From: Streptomyces resistomycificus
GTDB lineage: Bacteria; Actinomycetota; Actinomycetes; Streptomycetales; Streptomycetaceae
Assembly (NCBI RefSeq): GCF_001514265.1
Contig: NZ_KQ949009.1
Coordinates: forward strand, 49,320 to 113,319
Reading direction: 5' to 3'
DNA: 64,000 nt
Numbering within the stretch: position 1 is the stretch's first letter; every line of letters starts with the position of its first letter. Both the position numbers and the translations under genes were made by a program. The notes under the pieces are model-generated. The model was not told the DNA's origin. It did no database searches and worked only from the letters and a program-made list of their open reading frames with translations. Positions 62,259-64,000 of this stretch are shown piece by piece.

Positions 62259-63026
62259 TCAGGAGGAGGCAGAGCCGGCGAGCAGCCCCTCGGTGACGGC
62301 CGCGGCGACCTGCCCGACATGGTCGACGAGGTAGAAGTGGCCGCCGGAGAACACCTTCAGCGCGAACTCACCGCTGGTGTGCTCCCGCCACGTCTGAGCC
62401 TCCTGGACGCTCACCATCGGGTCGCAGTCCCCGACCAGGACGGTCACCGCAGCCGTGAGCGGCTCACCCTCACGCCACCTGTACGTGGCCAGCGCCCCGT
62501 AGTCGGCGCGCAGCGCCGGCAACACCATCTCCAGCACCTCGGGGTTGTCGAGCATGGCCTGATCGGTGCCGCCCAGCCTGCGCACCTCGGCCAGCACGTC
62601 GTCGTCCTCGTACAGGCCGTCGTGTCCGCCGGCCCCGGGGAGCGGCGCCCCCCGCCCGGACAGGAACAGCCGCTGCGGGCCGGGCAGTTCGCCCCGCGCG
62701 AGCAGCCGGGCCGTCTCGTACGCGACGAGCGCGCCCATGCTGTGCCCGAACAGGGCGTACGGCCGTCCGGGCTCCGCGGCCAGTACGTCGGCCAGCTCCT
62801 CGGCCACCGCCTCCACGAGCGGGGCCAGGTCCGTGAACGGCGCCTCGCGGTAACGGTCCTGGCGCCCCGGGTACTGCACCGACAGCACATCGAAATCCGC
62901 GGGCAGCGTACGCGCCAGCTGCACGTACGCCGTCGCGGAACCCCCCGCATGCGGGAAGCACACAAGCCGCGGCCCATTCCCCGCGCCCGTGGTGAAACGC
63001 CGGAACCACGTGCTGTTCACTGTCAT
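62259..63026 (-). CDS. Type II thioesterase (editing)
   Basis: A 255-residue alpha/beta hydrolase with LVCFPHAGGSATAYVQLAR, VQYPGRQDR, nucleophile motif ALFGHSMGALVAYE, VLVGDCDPMVS and VFSGGHFYLVDH with the catalytic His. It starts at ATG 63026 (MTVNSTWFRRF); the frame is open further upstream without a ribosome site. It has its own promoter region and lies beyond the MerR operon, so it marks how far the cluster may extend to the right. Likely role: carrier-domain proofreading for the PKS or NRPS line. Confidence 0.92.
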   Translation of the reverse strand: MTVNSTWFRRFTTGAGNGPRLVCFPHAGGSATAYVQLARTLPADFDVLSVQYPGRQDRYREAPFTDLAPLVEAVAEELADVLAAEPGRPYALFGHSMGALVAYETARLLARGELPGPQRLFLSGRGAPLPGAGGHDGLYEDDDVLAEVRRLGGTDQAMLDNPEVLEMVLPALRADYGALATYRWREGEPLTAAVTVLVGDCDPMVSVQEAQTWREHTSGEFALKVFSGGHFYLVDHVGQVAAAVTEGLLAGSASS

Positions 63027-63386
63027 TGCGTCCCTTCGCCACCCAGCCACACCGGGCCGGAACCGGCCAACCTCCTGGCCAGCCGAGCGTAGCCAACCCG
63101 CCCGCACCCGGCACTGGACACTTGAACACCCCGGCGTCCTCAGCCGACTTCAACATCCACAGCCCAACTCCCGTCCACAGGACGGAACATGGCAGACCCA
63201 AGCTCAGCGCACCGGCCATGAGCCCAGCCCGCTCACCCGGCCCACACCCCCGGCGCTTTGGCCAGTTGAACCTCTGTCATGAATCGTTCGCCGCGCCGCC
63301 CGCCCCCGCCACCCGGTGCCAGGGTTGCACCCTCGTACGTCCACACGCACACCCGACCGTGCCCCAACCGACCCTCCTGGAGAGCC
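63027..63386. other. 360-base divergent promoter region, thioesterase/2-oxoacid oxidoreductase
   Basis: No gene is supported. It separates the minus-strand thioesterase from the plus-strand oxidoreductase and must hold both promoters. A loose TTGAA...TTCAA inverted pair lies near 63122-63153. Base composition is less GC-rich than the cluster. This is the likely right border of the biosynthetic cluster. Confidence 0.5.
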
Positions 63387-64000
63387 ATGTCCGGTCGACT
63401 TGCCGCCCCTGACGTGACAGGGGCGTGTGACAAAGAAGTCCGCCGCCTGGACCGGGTGATCATTCGTTTCGCCGGGGATTCCGGTGACGGTATGCAGCTC
63501 ACCGGTGATCGTTTCACTTCGGAGACGGCGTCCTTCGGGAACGATCTGTCGACGCTGCCGAATTTCCCGGCCGAGATCCGGGCCCCTGCCGGCACGCTGC
63601 CGGGCGTCTCGTCTTTCCAGCTGCATTTCGCCGACCATGACATTCTCACGCCGGGTGATGCGCCGAACGTGCTGGTGGCGATAAATCCGGCGGCGTTGAG
63701 GGCGAACATCGGCGACCTGCCGCGGGGTGCGGAGATCATCGTCAATACGGATGAGTTCACCAAGCGGGCGATGGCGAAGGTGGGCTATGGGAGCAGTCCG
63801 CTGGAGGACGGTTCGCTGGATGGTTATCACCTGCATCCGGTGCCGTTGACGTCGTTGACGGTTCAGGCGCTGAAGGATTTCGACCTGTCGCGTAAGGAGG
63901 CCGAGCGGAGCAAGAACATGTTCGCGCTGGGTCTGTTGTCGTGGATGTATCACCGGCCCACGGAGGGTACGGAGAGGTTTCTGACGTCGAAGTTCGCGAA
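63387..64000 (+). CDS. korA: 2-oxoacid:ferredoxin oxidoreductase alpha subunit, C-terminus beyond the window
   Basis: ATG 63387 follows GGAGAG and opens MSGRLAAPDVTG. The frame stays open to the window end (about 204 codons). It carries RVIIRFAGDSGDGMQLTGDR, LPNFPAEIRAPAGTLPGVSSF, PNVLVAINPAALRANI, IIVNTDEFTKRAMAKVG and ERSKNMFALGLLSWMYHRP, the gamma-domain pattern fused at the N-terminus of KorA-type subunits. The enzyme with KorB converts 2-oxoglutarate (or another 2-oxoacid) to the acyl-CoA with reduced ferredoxin. Third positions use many T-ending codons (GGT, GAT, CGT) unlike the cluster genes. It is probably core or flanking metabolism. Confidence 0.9.
   Translation, partial: MSGRLAAPDVTGACDKEVRRLDRVIIRFAGDSGDGMQLTGDRFTSETASFGNDLSTLPNFPAEIRAPAGTLPGVSSFQLHFADHDILTPGDAPNVLVAINPAALRANIGDLPRGAEIIVNTDEFTKRAMAKVGYGSSPLEDGSLDGYHLHPVPLTSLTVQALKDFDLSRKEAERSKNMFALGLLSWMYHRPTEGTERFLTSKFA

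Overview
This window is high-GC actinomycete DNA, most likely Streptomyces. It has GTG and TTG starts, third positions that are nearly all G/C, many co-directional overlapping genes, and SARP, LmbU, MbtH, DrrAB-type and modular PKS/NRPS genes. Almost all of it is one hybrid NRPS-PKS biosynthetic gene cluster. A short arginine-metabolism segment lies at the left edge (arginine deiminase and a dimethylargininase-like gene). The start of a primary-metabolism gene (2-oxoacid:ferredoxin oxidoreductase alpha subunit) lies at the right edge.

Layout. 1-4017: arginine genes, a PaiB-like flavin protein and a secreted serine-hydrolase homologue that has lost its catalytic motifs. 4180-7901: SARP regulator, type II thioesterase, MbtH protein and LmbU-family regulator. 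8202-11340: free-standing adenylation domain, free-standing carrier protein and flavin oxidoreductase. 11381-30843: three NRPS proteins in a row (C-A-PCP-E-C-A-PCP; C-A-PCP-E-C-A-PCP; C-A-PCP-TE). 30911-33409: type II thioesterase and a two-gene ABC exporter. 34070-35587 (minus strand): FAD monooxygenase. 36010-38305: second free-standing carrier protein, P450 and a thioesterase-like protein with a Cys nucleophile. 38359-56984: four PKS proteins (KSQ-AT-ACP; KS-AT-DH*-KR-ACP; KS-AT-DH-ER-KR-ACP; KS-AT-ACP). 57138-60503: NRPS protein C-A*-PCP whose A domain looks dead. 60553-63026 (minus strand): MerR regulator, alpha/beta hydrolase and a fourth type II thioesterase.

How the genes may work together (inference). 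The PKS line starts by decarboxylating a methylmalonyl unit and adds methylmalonyl (ketoreduced only, because the DH has lost its Asp), malonyl (fully reduced) and methylmalonyl (unreduced). The predicted chain is 7-hydroxy-2,6-dimethyl-3-oxononanoyl, whose C7-OH can close on C3 to give a tetrahydropyran hemiketal. The C-A*-PCP protein would join it to the first amino acid. Five more NRPS modules and a terminal TE follow, for six residues in total. An acyl chain that can form a tetrahydropyran hemiketal, six residues, two E domains and three A domains with one shared code resemble the azinothricin/polyoxypeptin/aurantimycin group of cyclic hexadepsipeptides. Residue 1 is probably made off-line on a free carrier protein, hydroxylated by the P450 and carried to the dead-A module by the Cys-nucleophile protein. 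That trans-loading route is the most unusual feature.

Regulation. A palindrome with core CGCCGGCG recurs three times in the divergent promoter region of the FAD monooxygenase and PKS operons, and once before the C-A*-PCP gene. This fits my recollection of the LmbU target motif, and an LmbU homologue is encoded here. No in-frame TTA codon was noticed in the main genes. No tRNA, rRNA, CRISPR array or insertion sequence was seen.
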